DNA from: DAITMV01 sp036834985
Lineage (GTDB): Bacteria > Pseudomonadota > Gammaproteobacteria > Burkholderiales > Burkholderiaceae_B
Assembly (NCBI GenBank): GCA_036834985.1
Contig: DAITMV010000186.1
Location: forward strand, 1 to 5,842
DNA: 5,842 bases
Direction: 5' to 3'
The translations under genes were made by a program, and so were the position numbers. Shown piece by piece: positions 1 to 5,511 of this stretch (position 1 is its first letter; each line of letters starts with the position of its first letter). The notes beneath the pieces are model-generated. The model was not told the DNA's origin. It saw nothing but the letters and a program-made list of their open reading frames with translations, and did not search any database.

Positions 1-195
1 GCTCCCCACTCGGCAGTTGTGGGGAAACCCCAAGCCTGCCGACAAGGCCGAATTAAGAATGACTTTGCGGCCTTTCTCAACTTCAAATGACTGCTCACCA
101 GGCGCCACGCTGACTTTGTATGCCATTTTTTTGTGATGGCTGTTGGTCGATGAACCATTGCTACTTTGCAAACCAAACCATTCGAGTAATCTCAT
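1..195 (-). CDS. N-terminal part of a [2Fe-2S] ferredoxin-domain protein (probable ferredoxin or ferredoxin reductase), cut by window edge
   Basis: Only the first 65 residues are present; the gene runs off the left edge. After a short polar leader (residues 1-23) comes a beta-grasp start, MAYKVSVAPGEQSFEVEKG, then SALSAGLGFPHNCRVGS. The Cys at residue 61 is the first cluster ligand of the plant-type pattern C-x4-C-x2-C, and the remaining ligands lie outside the window. The start at 195 is supported by AGGAGA 5 nt upstream; the internal Met at residue 24 has no Shine-Dalgarno sequence. It lies 23 bp downstream of the AlkB-like gene on the same strand, so the two are very probably cotranscribed. 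By analogy with XylA-type and DesC-type partners, it probably passes electrons from NAD(P)H to the membrane oxygenase. Whether it is a free ferredoxin or continues into FAD/NAD reductase domains cannot be seen here. Confidence 0.85.
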   Translation of the reverse strand, partial: MRLLEWFGLQSSNGSSTNSHHKKMAYKVSVAPGEQSFEVEKGRKVILNSALSAGLGFPHNCRVGS

Positions 196-200
196 GATGA

Positions 201-206
201 TCTCCT
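201..206 (-). promoter_or_regulatory. Ribosome binding site of the ferredoxin-domain gene
   Basis: AGGAGA on the minus strand, 5 nt before the ATG at 195-193. It sits between the stop codon of the upstream AlkB-like gene and this start, so the second gene of the pair has its own translation start signal. Confidence 0.75.
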
Positions 207-218
207 GATATCGGCGCT

Positions 219-1421
219 TTAAGCAGCCAGACGGGTCAATGGTGCCGAGGGCTGTGTGCCTGCCTGAGCGGATTTCAAACCTTTCATGCCGGATTTGACG
301 CTGGCCGCAATGGCAAGCTTCTTCTCTTCTGCGGTTGCAAAGTGTTCATCCCAGTGATTGAGCAACGGGGTCATGACGCGTTTGTACAGGGGTGGAATCA
401 GGGTCAGCACAATGGTACCCAGATAACCAGTGGGCATCATCGGTGCGTGGCGGTAGCAACGCAGGTTCCAGTACTCCTGATCAGCCTCGGCGTGGTGATG
501 TGAGTGGCGGGTCAGTGCATACAGCAAGGCGGTTGATACAGACGCGTTGGTGTTCCAGCTGTGGCGAGGTTCCACTTTGTCCTCAGGGCGACGCACAATC
601 CCATAGTGCTCCATGTAGTTGACCACTTCGAGCAATGTTTTACCACCGGCACTCATGACCCAGAACACCAGTACGCCTTGCAAGCCACCGATGTAATACG
701 CACCCAGGAACAGGCTCAAACTCATCAGGTTGCCACGCATCATGCGGCTGTGAATGGGACTCCACACCGACTGGCCAAACTTGGCCAAACGTTGCTTTTC
801 CAGGTTCCAGGCGGATTTATAGCTGCCCAGTGTGGACTTGATCACAAACCGGTACACGTTATCGCCGCGCTGCGCAGTGGCAGGATCGTGCGGAGTACCG
901 AGATTTTTATGGTGCCCATACACATGTTCGATCGAGAACGAGGCATCACAGGTGAACGCCAGCATCCATCGACCCAGAATCATGTCGCGTGTGCTGTATG
1001 TGCGGTGAGTCAGCTCATGGCCCACATTGGTGCCACCGGCGCCAAACAAAAAGCCGCCCGCCACGGCACCTGCAAACCACTGATACCAGGTGGTATTGGC
1101 CTGGATCTGCAAGCGGTCGTAACCGAAGGTTGATTTCATAAAACCATCAATCCCCAGTACATCGTGACTGGAGATGCCCCAGCAAAAAACCAGGGTGACC
1201 CACAACAAGATTGGCAAGGTCAACCAGAGCATGGCATTGAGGAACAATTCGCCGGTCATGCGGGGCTCACTGCGGTCTTCGGGCAAAATCAAATCGCCTA
1301 CGGCGACAACCAGCACCAGCGCGATCAGGCCCGAGTACATCCACGGACCACCTTGCATCATGGCGTGAACAACCGCCAGTGCAATGATCGGGAATGTAGT
1401 GAATTTCAGGTAGTGCAACAT
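219..1421 (-). CDS. AlkB-family membrane di-iron alkane/fatty-acyl hydroxylase
   Basis: A 400-residue integral membrane non-heme di-iron monooxygenase, the usual AlkB length (about 400). All His clusters are present: HELTH (135-139), EHVYGHH (165-171), NYMEHYG (268-274) and RHSHHH (305-310). Further AlkB-like stretches are NLEKQRLAKFGQSVWS (206-221), RHSWNTN (286-292) and MPTGY (329-333). Hydrophobic segments lie near 8-22, 30-45, 58-82, 112-130 and 232-258. The signature normally read LQRHSDHH is LTRHSHHH here, and HELGHK is HELTHR, so this is a divergent member. The substrate could be an n-alkane, a fatty acyl chain or another alkyl group; a desaturase role is less likely given the EHYG motif. 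An upstream in-frame start at 1502 would add 27 residues, but the ATG at 1421 has AGAGGAG 7 nt upstream and gives the family-like N-terminus. It is first in an operon with the ferredoxin-domain gene and divergent from the TetR regulator, which probably controls it. Confidence 0.9.
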   Translation of the reverse strand: MLHYLKFTTFPIIALAVVHAMMQGGPWMYSGLIALVLVVAVGDLILPEDRSEPRMTGELFLNAMLWLTLPILLWVTLVFCWGISSHDVLGIDGFMKSTFGYDRLQIQANTTWYQWFAGAVAGGFLFGAGGTNVGHELTHRTYSTRDMILGRWMLAFTCDASFSIEHVYGHHKNLGTPHDPATAQRGDNVYRFVIKSTLGSYKSAWNLEKQRLAKFGQSVWSPIHSRMMRGNLMSLSLFLGAYYIGGLQGVLVFWVMSAGGKTLLEVVNYMEHYGIVRRPEDKVEPRHSWNTNASVSTALLYALTRHSHHHAEADQEYWNLRCYRHAPMMPTGYLGTIVLTLIPPLYKRVMTPLLNHWDEHFATAEEKKLAIAASVKSGMKGLKSAQAGTQPSAPLTRLAA

Positions 1422-1428
1422 AAGGAGT

Positions 1429-1435
1429 CTCCTCT
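1429..1435 (-). promoter_or_regulatory. Ribosome binding site deciding the start of the AlkB-like gene
   Basis: AGAGGAG lies 7 nt before the ATG at 1421 and favours this start over the upstream one at 1502. The Shine-Dalgarno is followed by an anti-Shine-Dalgarno-like CTCCT, so AGGAG-A-CTCCT is a perfect inverted repeat (1423-1433). The loop is too short for the full hairpin to fold in one RNA, so any regulatory effect is uncertain. Confidence 0.75.
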
Positions 1436-1492
1436 GAATGACCCGACCTCGTGGAAACAGATAGCCCGAGGTTTTTCTGGATCGTTGAAGGC

Positions 1493-1512
1493 ATGTTAAC
1501 AAACGTAAACAT
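1493..1512. promoter_or_regulatory. Candidate operator: imperfect inverted repeat over the AlkB-operon promoter
   Basis: The arms ATGTTAAC (1493-1500) and GTAAACAT (1505-1512) are inverted copies with seven of eight bases matching, around a 4-bp spacer AAAC. Length and symmetry suit a TetR-family dimer. The site overlaps the -10 box and spacer of the predicted minus-strand promoter, so binding there would block transcription. The divergent TetR regulator is the obvious candidate ligand, by inference only. Confidence 0.45.
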
Positions 1513-1521
1513 CATGGTCAA
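1493..1521 (-). promoter_or_regulatory. Predicted sigma70-type promoter of the AlkB-like operon
   Basis: On the minus strand TTGACC (1521-1516) matches the -35 consensus at five of six bases. After exactly 17 bp comes TAACAT (1498-1493), which matches TATAAT at four of six. Transcription would start near 1486, giving a 5' leader of about 65 nt. The -10 box and most of the spacer are covered by an inverted repeat (separate entry), the classical arrangement for repression. The -10 box is weak, so this is a prediction. Confidence 0.5.
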
Positions 1522-1524
1522 TAG

Positions 1525-1542
1525 TGATTTCTCGAGGAATCA
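1525..1542. promoter_or_regulatory. Candidate operator: 18-bp dyad between the divergent genes
   Basis: TGATTTCTCGAGGAATCA is a continuous dyad with eight of nine base pairs symmetric around a central CTCGAG; only T1530/G1537 break it. It lies 3 bp upstream of the predicted -35 box of the AlkB operon and about 70 bp upstream of the regulator's -10 box. Its centre is 31 bp, about three helical turns, from the centre of the inverted repeat at 1493-1512. A TetR-family dimer is the most likely binder. Placement upstream of -35 could also suit an activator. Confidence 0.5.
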
Positions 1543-1543
1543 T

Positions 1544-1553
1544 TCAGTACTGA
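1544..1553. repeat. Perfect 10-bp palindrome TCAGTACTGA
   Basis: A perfect 10-bp palindrome one base beyond the 18-bp dyad, their centres 15 bp apart. It does not extend further. It may be an accessory regulator half-site or chance; a palindrome this short is weak evidence alone and is listed because it clusters with two longer dyads. Confidence 0.3.
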
Positions 1554-1613
1554 TGCCATCCGCTATCGTCGCGCTAAACCGCTGTTTTTGAAACAAGTAT
1601 CTGCCGTTTTGTC

Positions 1614-1619
1614 TATAAT
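1614..1619 (+). promoter_or_regulatory. -10 box of the TetR regulator, implying a leaderless or nearly leaderless mRNA
   Basis: A consensus TATAAT ends 8 nt before the ATG at 1628, so transcription should begin at about 1626-1628. No Shine-Dalgarno sequence precedes the ATG. The -35 is poor: TTGAAA at 1588-1593 is 20 bp away, and nothing better lies at 17 bp. A short inverted repeat, TGTTT-TTG-AAACA (1583-1595), covers that -35 region and could serve autoregulation. Confidence 0.55.
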
Positions 1620-1627
1620 CCGACCGT

Positions 1628-2254
1628 ATGTCTAATGCACCCGCCTCGCACGGCCGTCAGCGATTAATCGACGCCGCACTTAATTTGAGCTATCAGCGCC
1701 GCAGTTTCTCCAGCCTTGGCATCCGAGAAATTGCCCGTGAAGCCGGCCTGTCCGCACCTGCGTTTTATCGACATTTTTTGGACTTGCCAGACCTCGGCAC
1801 GGCCTTGATCAATCAGGTTGAAAACGCAGTGATTTCAGCGTTTCGTGAAGTGCGCGCCAGCACAGCCGATGAGGCAGAGATTGATATTCGCGCCGCGCTG
1901 GTCAAGCGGTTTTTTCAGTGGTCTGTTGACAATCCAAAACCCATCATCGTGGCAGCCTCTGAAGCATTTGGCTCCCTGGAACAAATGCGTTCGGGTTTGA
2001 AAACCACCATCCGCATGGTCAGCGAGGACATCTGCACCGACCCGCGAATCTCCGCACTGCTGCCTGGCTTACCGATGGATCAAATGCACGAGATTCTGGA
2101 AATTCTGGCGCAAAACATTTTGTTTATGGCTGTTGAATTTGTGCAATACCCCGAACAGCGTGATGCCATTTATGCGCGCGCCATGCGGATTGTGGATGTG
2201 ATTTTTGCAGGAGCCCACACCATACAGGCCATCCGCGCAGAGCAGGCGGCCTGA
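1628..2254 (+). CDS. TetR-family transcriptional regulator, FabR/DesT-like
   Basis: A 208-residue protein with the usual TetR layout: an N-terminal DNA-binding domain (about residues 9-55) and an all-helical ligand/dimer domain. The helix-turn-helix is LGIREIAREAGLSAPAFYRHF (30-50, without its last residue a 20-residue core). The surrounding wording, RSFSSLGIREIAREAGL and YRHFLDLPDLG, is strikingly like E. coli FabR (RSFASLSLREVAREAG, YRHFRDVDELG), a repressor of unsaturated fatty-acid genes that responds to acyl thioesters. The C-terminal domain looks less similar. The HTH position leaves no room for a later start, although the ATG has no Shine-Dalgarno. It is divergent from the AlkB-like operon and probably represses it, with an acyl chain or acyl-CoA as a possible signal. 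Direct regulation and ligand are inferred. Its end faces the dehydrogenase gene with 18 bp between stop codons. Confidence 0.88.
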   Translation: MSNAPASHGRQRLIDAALNLSYQRRSFSSLGIREIAREAGLSAPAFYRHFLDLPDLGTALINQVENAVISAFREVRASTADEAEIDIRAALVKRFFQWSVDNPKPIIVAASEAFGSLEQMRSGLKTTIRMVSEDICTDPRISALLPGLPMDQMHEILEILAQNILFMAVEFVQYPEQRDAIYARAMRIVDVIFAGAHTIQAIRAEQAA

Positions 2255-2268
2255 AGGGCGGGCTCTGC
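2237..2268. repeat. Inverted repeat across the convergent gene ends
   Basis: GCAGAGC (2237-2243) and GCTCTGC (2262-2268) are perfect 7-bp inverted arms with an 18-nt loop containing the regulator's stop codon. The structure spans the junction between the two converging genes and could slow both transcripts. There is no T-run on either side, so it is not a convincing intrinsic terminator; I see no better one between these genes. Confidence 0.3.
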
Positions 2269-2272
2269 CTGA

Positions 2273-4393
2273 TCAAGGGTTGGCCAGCTCGGCTTTTAAA
2301 TCGTAGGACCGCTTGATGAGGTAGGCATGAATAGCCGACACATCCTCAGCAGACATAACCCCCGCAAACGGTGGCATGCCTCGCGCAGCACGTAGTCCAT
2401 TCAGCACAATGTCGTTAAACTGCTCACGCGTAGCAGGTTTCATGTACCGAAGGTCAGGAATCACCCCGCCCGACACGGCATTGACGCCATGGCAAAAACC
2501 GCAGGTGTCGTTAAAGAGGGATTGCCCCCGCGCAACCACCGCGGCATCGCCGGGCGCTGGCGGCAGTTGGGGCAAGGCCTGTGGCTCGTTGCGGGCCGGA
2601 GGCAGAGTCGCTTTGCCACCCAAGGCATAGGTAAGGATGCGGGCCTCGGGTTTAACCTTGGCGTTGTTGGCAAAAGCTCCCAATACCAGGGGATACGCCC
2701 CACCCCACCCTGACATAAAGGTGACGTACTGGCGACCCTTGACTTCATAAGTGATCGGGCCAGCCATCACGCCGCTGTTGACCTTGGACTCCCACACAGG
2801 TTTGCCGGTATCCGCCATATAGGCCACGACGCGGCCGTCTGCCGTACCCTGGAATACGAGGTTACCGGCGGTGGACAAGGTGCCGCCGTTCCAGATGTTG
2901 GCGTAGTCCTGGGTCCAACGAGCTTTTTGCAGCACCGGGTCCCAGGCCAGCAACTTGCCTTTGATGGTGGCGGTGATGTCTTTGACGACCTTGGGATCTT
3001 CTGGCGGGGGAAGCAACGATGCGCCTAAATTCCATGCGGCTGGGTGGGTTCCTTTGACGGGCAGGGTGGCAGGTGCCCCCAGCATGGCAGCAGACTCTTG
3101 CATCGGAATGTAGACCAGACCGGTTTGCGGGTTGTAAGACATTGGTTGCCAGTTGTGTGCACCCAGCGGTGAGGGGTAAACGAGCTTAGGCGTACCGTTG
3201 TAGTCCACCGCATTCCAGTCAATGGCTGGCCGACCAGTGGCCTTGTCCACATGGCTGGCCCAGTTGGCAGGCGCAAATTTTTCTGCCGACAGCAGCTCCC
3301 CGGTTTTACGATCTAACACGTAAAAAAACCCGTTTTTGGGCGCTTGCATGATGACCTGCCGTATTTGCCCATTGATCGGCAACTCCGCCAAAATCATGTG
3401 TTGCGTGGCGGTAAAATCCCAGGAGTCGCCGGGCGTGGTCTGATAGTGCCAGACATACTCACCAGTGGCGGGACGCAACGCAACAATCGAGGATAAGTAC
3501 AGATTGTCGCCCTTGCCCTCCGAACGGAATTGACGGTTCCAGCTCGAACCGTTGCCTGTGCCGATGTACAGCAAATCCAGATCCGGGTCGTAGGCCATGG
3601 CATCCCATACCGTACCTCCCCCACCCTGCTTCCAGTATTCGTTACCAAACCATGTTTTTTGAGCAGCCTCCAGCGCCTTGCTTTCGGCGGGCTTGGTCGG
3701 ATCACCGGGTACCGTATAAAAACGCCAGGCTAGTTTGCCGGTGTCGGCATCATAAGCCGCCACATAGCCACGCACACCCTTTTCGGCTCCGCCGTTTCCA
3801 ATGATCACTTTGCCTTGCACCACACGGGGAGCCCCGGTCACGGTGTAGTTCATCGAATGGTCAGTGATGGTGTCGGTGCTCCATAGCGGTTTGCCCGTGC
3901 TAGCGTTTAACGCAATCAGTCGGCCATCATAAGCCCCTACGAATACCTTGCCCTTCCAGACTGCCACCCCGCGGTTGGCGATGTCGCAGCACCCTTTGGC
4001 CATATCGATTCCGCTGACTTTGGGATCGTAGGTCCAGAGAGATTGGCCTGTCACCGCATTCAAAGCGTACACGATGCTGCCCGCGCCGGTAGCGTACATG
4101 ACGCCATCAACAACAATCGGTGTGGCCTCAACGGCCCGGTCGATGTCCAGCTTGTGTTGCCAGGCCAGACCCAGTTGCTGAACATTGCCCGCGTTGATTC
4201 TTTTGAGCGGCGAAAATCGCTGCTCGCTGTAAGTGCGGCCATGAGAGAGCCAGTTGCCGGCCTCTCGCGTGCCGGCATCGGCGTGCGCTGCTTTTACAAT
4301 ACGTTGTTGATTGACCGTGCTGGTATCGGCCAGTGCGATGCTGGTCACACCCAGCATGGCCCACACGCCGGTTAACAATTGAACGCGTCTCAT
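2273..4393 (-). CDS. Type II quinohemoprotein alcohol dehydrogenase (PQQ domain plus cytochrome c)
   Basis: A 706-residue periplasmic enzyme that oxidises alcohols to aldehydes with PQQ and passes electrons through its own heme c. Residues 1-22 form a Sec signal peptide ending ALA before Asp23. The PQQ propeller spans about 45-590: NWLSHGRTYSEQRFSPL matches the first quinoprotein signature, Cys135-Cys136 is the vicinal pair over PQQ, and WDAMAYDPDLDLLYIGTG is nearly the second signature. Asp326 in SWDFT is the probable catalytic base; its +2 position is Thr rather than Asp, arguing for calcium rather than lanthanide. The heme domain (about 615-695) has CGFCH (631-635) and a likely Met ligand in GMPPF (673). 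An in-frame start at 4519 would put 42 non-signal residues ahead of the signal peptide, so the ATG at 4393, with GGGGTGA 7 nt upstream, is chosen. Butanol or longer-alcohol oxidation would suit the neighbouring hydroxylase, but the substrate is not readable. Confidence 0.93.
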   Translation of the reverse strand: MRRVQLLTGVWAMLGVTSIALADTSTVNQQRIVKAAHADAGTREAGNWLSHGRTYSEQRFSPLKRINAGNVQQLGLAWQHKLDIDRAVEATPIVVDGVMYATGAGSIVYALNAVTGQSLWTYDPKVSGIDMAKGCCDIANRGVAVWKGKVFVGAYDGRLIALNASTGKPLWSTDTITDHSMNYTVTGAPRVVQGKVIIGNGGAEKGVRGYVAAYDADTGKLAWRFYTVPGDPTKPAESKALEAAQKTWFGNEYWKQGGGGTVWDAMAYDPDLDLLYIGTGNGSSWNRQFRSEGKGDNLYLSSIVALRPATGEYVWHYQTTPGDSWDFTATQHMILAELPINGQIRQVIMQAPKNGFFYVLDRKTGELLSAEKFAPANWASHVDKATGRPAIDWNAVDYNGTPKLVYPSPLGAHNWQPMSYNPQTGLVYIPMQESAAMLGAPATLPVKGTHPAAWNLGASLLPPPEDPKVVKDITATIKGKLLAWDPVLQKARWTQDYANIWNGGTLSTAGNLVFQGTADGRVVAYMADTGKPVWESKVNSGVMAGPITYEVKGRQYVTFMSGWGGAYPLVLGAFANNAKVKPEARILTYALGGKATLPPARNEPQALPQLPPAPGDAAVVARGQSLFNDTCGFCHGVNAVSGGVIPDLRYMKPATREQFNDIVLNGLRAARGMPPFAGVMSAEDVSAIHAYLIKRSYDLKAELANP

Positions 4394-4400
4394 TGGTATG

Positions 4401-4407
4401 TCACCCC
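4401..4407 (-). promoter_or_regulatory. Ribosome binding site of the PQQ dehydrogenase
   Basis: GGGGTGA on the minus strand, 7 nt before the ATG at 4393. It matches the GAGGTGA form of the Shine-Dalgarno sequence at six of seven bases and supports the signal-peptide start over the longer in-frame one. Confidence 0.6.
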
Positions 4408-4421
4408 ATTTATTATTGGTA

Positions 4422-4448
4422 TTGGACAAGCTGCCGTTGGCAGCCCAA
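4422..4448 (-). repeat. Hairpin in the leader of the PQQ dehydrogenase gene
   Basis: GCTGCC (4430-4435) and GGCAGC (4439-4444) form a perfect 6-bp stem with a 3-nt loop. Outer TTGG (4422-4425) and CCAA (4445-4448) can extend it with a 4-nt bulge on one side. It begins about 30 nt upstream of the dehydrogenase start codon. There is no T-run, so it is not a terminator; a leader-RNA role is only a possibility. Confidence 0.3.
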
Positions 4449-4485
4449 CCGGCATCGTACAAGCCCTGCGCCTTGGCAAATCGCG

Positions 4486-4516
4486 CACACCCTGGGTTGA
4501 CCTCGAACACACCCTG
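4486..4516. repeat. Two 9-bp direct repeats CACACCCTG with 22-bp period
   Basis: CACACCCTG occurs at 4486-4494 and again at 4508-4516. The 22-bp period is two helical turns, so both copies face the same side of the DNA, as in paired activator sites. They lie about 95-125 bp before the dehydrogenase start and about 130-160 bp before fabI. No matching promoter could be placed for the dehydrogenase with confidence. Confidence 0.3.
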
Positions 4517-4606
4517 CAAGGCCGACTATGTGCGATGGAGACAGCGCCCGGTCAGTGGTGGGTCAGCTGATCGTGAGGGCGTCATTCGCGTTGAGTCAGG
4601 AATCTC

Positions 4607-4612
4607 TATAAT
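4607..4612 (+). promoter_or_regulatory. -10 box of fabI
   Basis: A consensus TATAAT. Transcription would start near 4619, leaving a leader of about 25 nt. No good -35 lies at 16-18 bp (the sequence there reads about ATTCGC); TTGAGT at 4591 is only 10 bp away. Upstream, GGTCAG is repeated at 4550 and 4561 with an 11-bp period and could bind a regulator. Confidence 0.55.
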
Positions 4613-4643
4613 GTGCGCAAAGAACTCACCTTTGGAGCACTAC

Positions 4644-5429
4644 ATGGGATTTTTAGCCGGAAAAAAAATACTGATCACCGGTCTGTTGTCCAACCGATCC
4701 ATCGCCTACGGCATTGCACGCGCCTGCCATGCGCAGGGCGCTGAATTGGCTTTTACCTATCAAAACGAACGCTTTAAAGACCGTGTCACGGATATGGCTG
4801 CCGACTTCGGATCCAAGCTGGTGTTTGTCTGTGATGTGGCCGAAGATGCGCAAATTGACGCCCTGTTTGCTCAATTAGGTCAGTCATGGAGCGGACTGGA
4901 CGGCTTGGTACACGCCATCGCGTTTGCCCCCCGTGAAGCCATTGCCGGCGATTTTCTAGAGGGTTTGAGCCGTGAAGCATTCCGCGTCGCGCACGATGTA
5001 TCGTCCTACAGCTTTGCTGCCCTGGCGAAGGCTGCCTTGCCCCTGATGGAAGGCCGCGGTGGGAGCGTCTTGACCATGAGTTATCTAGGAGCAGAGCGCA
5101 TGGTTCCCAACTACAACACGATGGGACTGGCCAAAGCCTCACTGGAAGCCTCCGTGCGCTATCTCGCCGAAAGCCTGGGGCCACGTGGCATTCGCGCCAA
5201 CGGCATCTCCGCGGGTCCCATCAAAACACTGGCGGCCAGCGGCATCAAAGGCTTTGGCAAAATTCTGGATGCGGTTGAAAAATCAGCTCCACTGCGCCGC
5301 AATGTGACCATCGATGATGTGGGCAACACCGCGGCATTCCTTCTGTCTGACCTGGCAGCAGGCATCACCGCTGAAATTACCCATGTGGATGGCGGCTTTA
5401 ACGCAGCCGTCGGTGGCATGCTTGAGTAA
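4644..5429 (+). CDS. fabI: Enoyl-[acyl-carrier-protein] reductase (NADH), FabI
   Basis: A 261-residue cytosolic short-chain dehydrogenase family enzyme of full FabI length. It reduces trans-2-enoyl-ACP in the last step of each type II fatty-acid elongation cycle. The N-terminal cofactor motif is ITGLLSNRSIAYGIA (11-25), the FabI form of the Rossmann glycine motif. The active site has Tyr147 (SYLGAE), Tyr157 (PNYNTMG) and Lys164 in GLAKASLE, the Y-x6-K spacing of FabI (E. coli Tyr146, Tyr156, Lys163). SAGPIKTLAASGIKGF (189-204) is the conserved substrate-loop region, and the C-terminus HVDGGFNAAVGGM is typical. The frame is open upstream to 4398, but the ATG at 4644 has GGAG 6 nt before it and gives the family N-terminus. 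A run of eight A at 4661-4668 lies in codons 6-9. The gene is divergent from the dehydrogenase, and there is no terminator before the next small gene, so readthrough is expected. Confidence 0.96.
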   Translation: MGFLAGKKILITGLLSNRSIAYGIARACHAQGAELAFTYQNERFKDRVTDMAADFGSKLVFVCDVAEDAQIDALFAQLGQSWSGLDGLVHAIAFAPREAIAGDFLEGLSREAFRVAHDVSSYSFAALAKAALPLMEGRGGSVLTMSYLGAERMVPNYNTMGLAKASLEASVRYLAESLGPRGIRANGISAGPIKTLAASGIKGFGKILDAVEKSAPLRRNVTIDDVGNTAAFLLSDLAAGITAEITHVDGGFNAAVGGMLE

Positions 5430-5460
5430 ACCGCGCGCCTGAAAAAATAAATGTAAGAAC

Positions 5461-5511
5461 TGATCGTGCCTTGCGTCTAATCAATACCATCCAACGCAAG
5501 GAGCACGATCA
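5461..5511 (+). promoter_or_regulatory. Long hairpin masking the ribosome binding site and start of the downstream small gene
   Basis: The left arm TGATCGTGCCTTGCGT (5461-5476) is an exact reverse complement of the right arm (5494-5511) except for a 2-nt bulge AG at 5502-5503. This gives 16 base pairs around a 17-nt loop. The Shine-Dalgarno AAGGAG (5498-5503) is inside the right arm: AAGG pairs with CCTT (5469-5472). The last paired base is the A of the ATG at 5511. No T-run follows, so it is not a terminator. In any transcript that includes it, such as readthrough from fabI, the start site would be closed until the stem is opened. It could alternatively be a DNA operator if transcription starts inside it. 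Confidence 0.7.

Noticed and set aside
561..1133. 190-residue plus-strand open frame opposite the AlkB-like gene
   Set aside because: It is a shadow of a confidently identified gene; it has no ribosome binding site and no recognisable domain.
1423..1433. AGGAG-A-CTCCT as an RBS-sequestering hairpin of the AlkB-like gene
   Set aside because: The loop would be a single base; only three pairs can form with a realistic loop, so the structure is too weak.
1422..1502. 27-residue N-terminal extension of the AlkB-like gene from an ATG at 1502
   Set aside because: It has no family-like sequence, overlaps the predicted promoter and operator, and the ATG at 1421 has a strong Shine-Dalgarno.
4394..4519. 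42-residue N-terminal extension of the PQQ dehydrogenase
   Set aside because: It would place the signal peptide inside the protein and block export; the start at 4393 has its own ribosome binding site.
4398..4643. 82-residue N-terminal extension of FabI
   Set aside because: The family begins at the MGFLAGK position, a TATAAT promoter lies inside the extension, and the sequence resembles no protein domain.
4661..4668. Run of eight A early in fabI as a possible slippage or phase-variation site
   Set aside because: It encodes the usual Lys-Lys of the family in frame, and phase variation of an essential-type lipid enzyme is implausible. Noted only.
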